From positions 1 to 13,099 of the forward strand of contig DVOR01000085.1 of assembly GCA_018713405.1 (NCBI GenBank): a stretch of 13,099 bases of DNA, given 5' to 3'. A program made the position numbers and the translations under genes. The notes under the pieces were generated by a model that was not told where the DNA came from, made no database searches, and worked only from the letters and a program-made list of their open reading frames with translations. The stretch comes from Candidatus Spyradenecus faecavium (GTDB lineage Bacteria > Verrucomicrobiota > Kiritimatiellia > RFP12 > DVOR01). This document shows positions 12,072 to 13,099 of the stretch, piece after piece. Every line of letters starts with the position of its first letter. Position 1 is the stretch's first letter.

Positions 12072-12107
12072 GTCCTATTGGTCCTATTTGTCCCATTGGT
12101 CCTACCG
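12072..12107 (+). repeat. Tandem block of four 9-bp units, consensus GTCCTATTG
   Basis: Nonamers start at 12072, 12081, 12090 and 12099: GTCCTATTG, GTCCTATTT, GTCCCATTG and GTCCTACCG. This word is unrelated to the CTCCTGCAY nonamer but has the same number of units. Only one such block is in the window. Confidence 0.85.
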
Positions 12108-12194
12108 CGAAGCCAGAGCGCGGCGCAAGGGCTGGGCGCGGTAGAGAGGCCTGCAGGGCCGAGCGGCGAAGCGCCCAGGCCCTTGCGCCCCCTT

Positions 12195-12210
12195 TGCGTC
12201 TTCGCGGAAA
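12195..12210 (+). repeat. Dispersed 16-bp word TGCGTCTTCGCGGAAA, copy 3
   Basis: Exact match to 7781-7796 and 7873-7888, same strand. It lies 46 bases upstream of the -10 box of the pseudopilin gene. Confidence 0.85.
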
Positions 12211-12255
12211 ATGGGCCGCCCCAAAAAAATCCTTCCATCTTGGCCCGGATTCCTC

Positions 12256-12261
12256 TATACT
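12256..12261 (+). promoter_or_regulatory. Candidate -10 box of the pseudopilin gene
   Basis: TATACT matches TATAAT at five of six positions and lies 25 bases before the start codon. The -35 region is weak (CTTCCA at 12232-12237 is the best fit, 18-base spacer), so an activator may be needed. Confidence 0.5.
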
Positions 12262-12286
12262 ATTCTCAACGTACGAGGTTTCGCAG

Positions 12287-13099
12287 ATGACAAAAGAAGC
12301 GCGTAAGCTAGGCTTCACGTTGATCGAACTGTTGGTGGTCATCGTGATTGTGGGCATTCTCGCCGGCACGTTGGTGCCGGTGATCGGGCGTGCGCTCGGC
12401 TTCGGCGACGACGCCGTGGCGCGCAACAACCTGCGCAACCTGGGCCAGGCCGCCCTGGCCTACCGCCAGGAGCACGGCGCGTGGCCCGCCGCCGGCGGCG
12501 TCTTCACCGAGTTCACCACCTACGTCTCCGGCAGCCCCGAGAAGCGCTACGGCCGCTCCCGAGGCTGGGTCTACTTCGAGCACGACTGCCCGCGCGCGAG
12601 CGACCCCAACGGCGACAAGGTCGGCGACGGCAACCACCAGGACGGCGGCGACCTCGCCGGCGTCGGCATGGTCGACGCCAACGGCGACACCCAGGGCGAC
12701 GAGGTCAACGAGGCCGGCGTCTGCCTCTGCTTCGACTCCACCCGCGAGGAGGGCGGCCTCAACGCCGTCCCCGCCGCCTGGGCCGACCGCTCCGGCTCCG
12801 GCGACTTCTCCGACGGCGAGGTGGCCATCATGAACGGCGCCCTCTTCGAGTACGTCGGCGAGAACCTCACCGTCTTCTCCAACCCCGCCTTCGCCGAGCG
12901 CGCGGTGGAGCTGAGGCGCGTCGACAGCCGCGAGGCCGTCGTCCGCGCCTACGCCATGAACGTCGTCACCGGCGCCGACGAGGACCTCTACAAGGACGAG
13001 TATTACCAAGACGCGGCCTACGAGCAGCGCTACTGCTGCGGCGTGGTGCACAACGCCCTGCGCCTGGGCTCCGCCGCCCTCCGCCCCCGCACCGGCGAG
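12287..13099 (+). CDS. Prepilin-type N-methylation domain protein (type II secretion pseudopilin-like), 3' end outside window
   Basis: 271 residues are visible with no stop. The N-terminus is a class III prepilin signal: short basic leader MTKEARKLG, cleavage expected between G9 and F10, E14 at the +5 position, and a hydrophobic helix (FTLIELLVVIVIVGILAG). A prepilin peptidase would cut and methylate it, and it would join a pilus-like fibre or type II secretion machine at the inner membrane. Then come a helix with NNLRNLGQAALAYRQEHG, an Asp/Gly-rich stretch (about 106-138) that may bind calcium, FEYVGENLTVF (187-197) and RAYAMN (220-225). The last two resemble the YVK...F.CP and SYxMN positions of the large prepilin families with H-X9-DG ends in PVC bacteria; that end is not in view. 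ATG 12287 has GAGG (12275-12278) eight bases upstream. Specific substrate or role unknown. Confidence 0.88.
   Translation, partial: MTKEARKLGFTLIELLVVIVIVGILAGTLVPVIGRALGFGDDAVARNNLRNLGQAALAYRQEHGAWPAAGGVFTEFTTYVSGSPEKRYGRSRGWVYFEHDCPRASDPNGDKVGDGNHQDGGDLAGVGMVDANGDTQGDEVNEAGVCLCFDSTREEGGLNAVPAAWADRSGSGDFSDGEVAIMNGALFEYVGENLTVFSNPAFAERAVELRRVDSREAVVRAYAMNVVTGADEDLYKDEYYQDAAYEQRYCCGVVHNALRLGSAALRPRTGE

Larger units (their letters stand above)
11588..12286. other. Repeat-rich non-coding gap upstream of the pseudopilin gene
   Basis: About 700 bases without a credible gene. In order they hold a heptamer, two octamer and a nonamer tandem block inside a 232-bp unit bounded by inverted octamer blocks. 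A perfect hairpin follows, then a 22-bp palindromic array, an inverted nonamer block, a second kind of nonamer block (GTCCTATTG) and one copy of the 16-bp word. The promoter of the next gene closes the gap. Several parts match the gap after rpoC. Confidence 0.85.

Noticed and set aside
12390..12833. A 147-codon plus-strand frame and overlapping minus-strand frames in the pseudopilin region.
   Set aside because: They are shadows of the frame starting at 12287, which has the prepilin signal and runs unbroken to the window end.

Overview
The window reads as chromosomal DNA from a high-GC, Gram-negative-type bacterium of the PVC group, most likely an uncultured Kiritimatiellota/Verrucomicrobiota-like lineage. 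This is an inference. It rests on three things seen together: a beta-prime subunit with the large trigger-loop insertion typical of Gram-negative phyla, a PEP-CTERM surface protein, and a pilin-like protein of the kind greatly expanded in PVC genomes. Intergenic DNA full of short tandem 'word' repeats adds to the impression. No 16S rRNA or other decisive marker is present.

Layout. 1-3072 is the 3' three quarters of rpoB, and 3094-7497 is a complete rpoC with a strong terminator at 7511-7547. The usual str genes (rpsL, rpsG, fusA) do not follow. 7548-8107 is non-coding, made of tandem repeats, direct repeats and hairpins, and ends in a second terminator-like hairpin. 8108-9121 is a GT8-family glycosyltransferase of visibly lower GC. 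9334-10740 is a beta-CASP metallo-beta-lactamase RNase with its own promoter candidate. It converges on a PEP-CTERM protein gene (10816-11511, minus strand) across a shared hairpin terminator. 11588-12286 is a second repeat-rich gap. 12287 to the window end is a type II secretion pseudopilin-like gene, cut by the edge.

How the genes relate. Only rpoB and rpoC form an obvious operon, making the two large RNA polymerase subunits. The other four genes look like separate transcription units: two exported or surface proteins, one probable surface-glycan enzyme and one RNA-processing enzyme. I see no evidence that they form one pathway.

The most unusual material is non-coding or compositional. (1) The two gaps hold tandem blocks of 7-, 8-, 9- and 22-bp units, nearly always in sets of four, mixed with short hairpins. 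(2) A regular 22-bp array of AAACCCTTAGGGTTT palindromes lies upstream of the pseudopilin gene. (3) A nine-G homopolymer sits in the -35/-10 spacer of the PEP-CTERM gene promoter, a possible phase switch. (4) Synonymous codon choice shifts steadily along rpoBC from G-ending to C- and A-ending codons. This also explains the 8-kb spurious antisense open frame. I do not see a defence system, CRISPR array, tRNA, rRNA or transposase gene.
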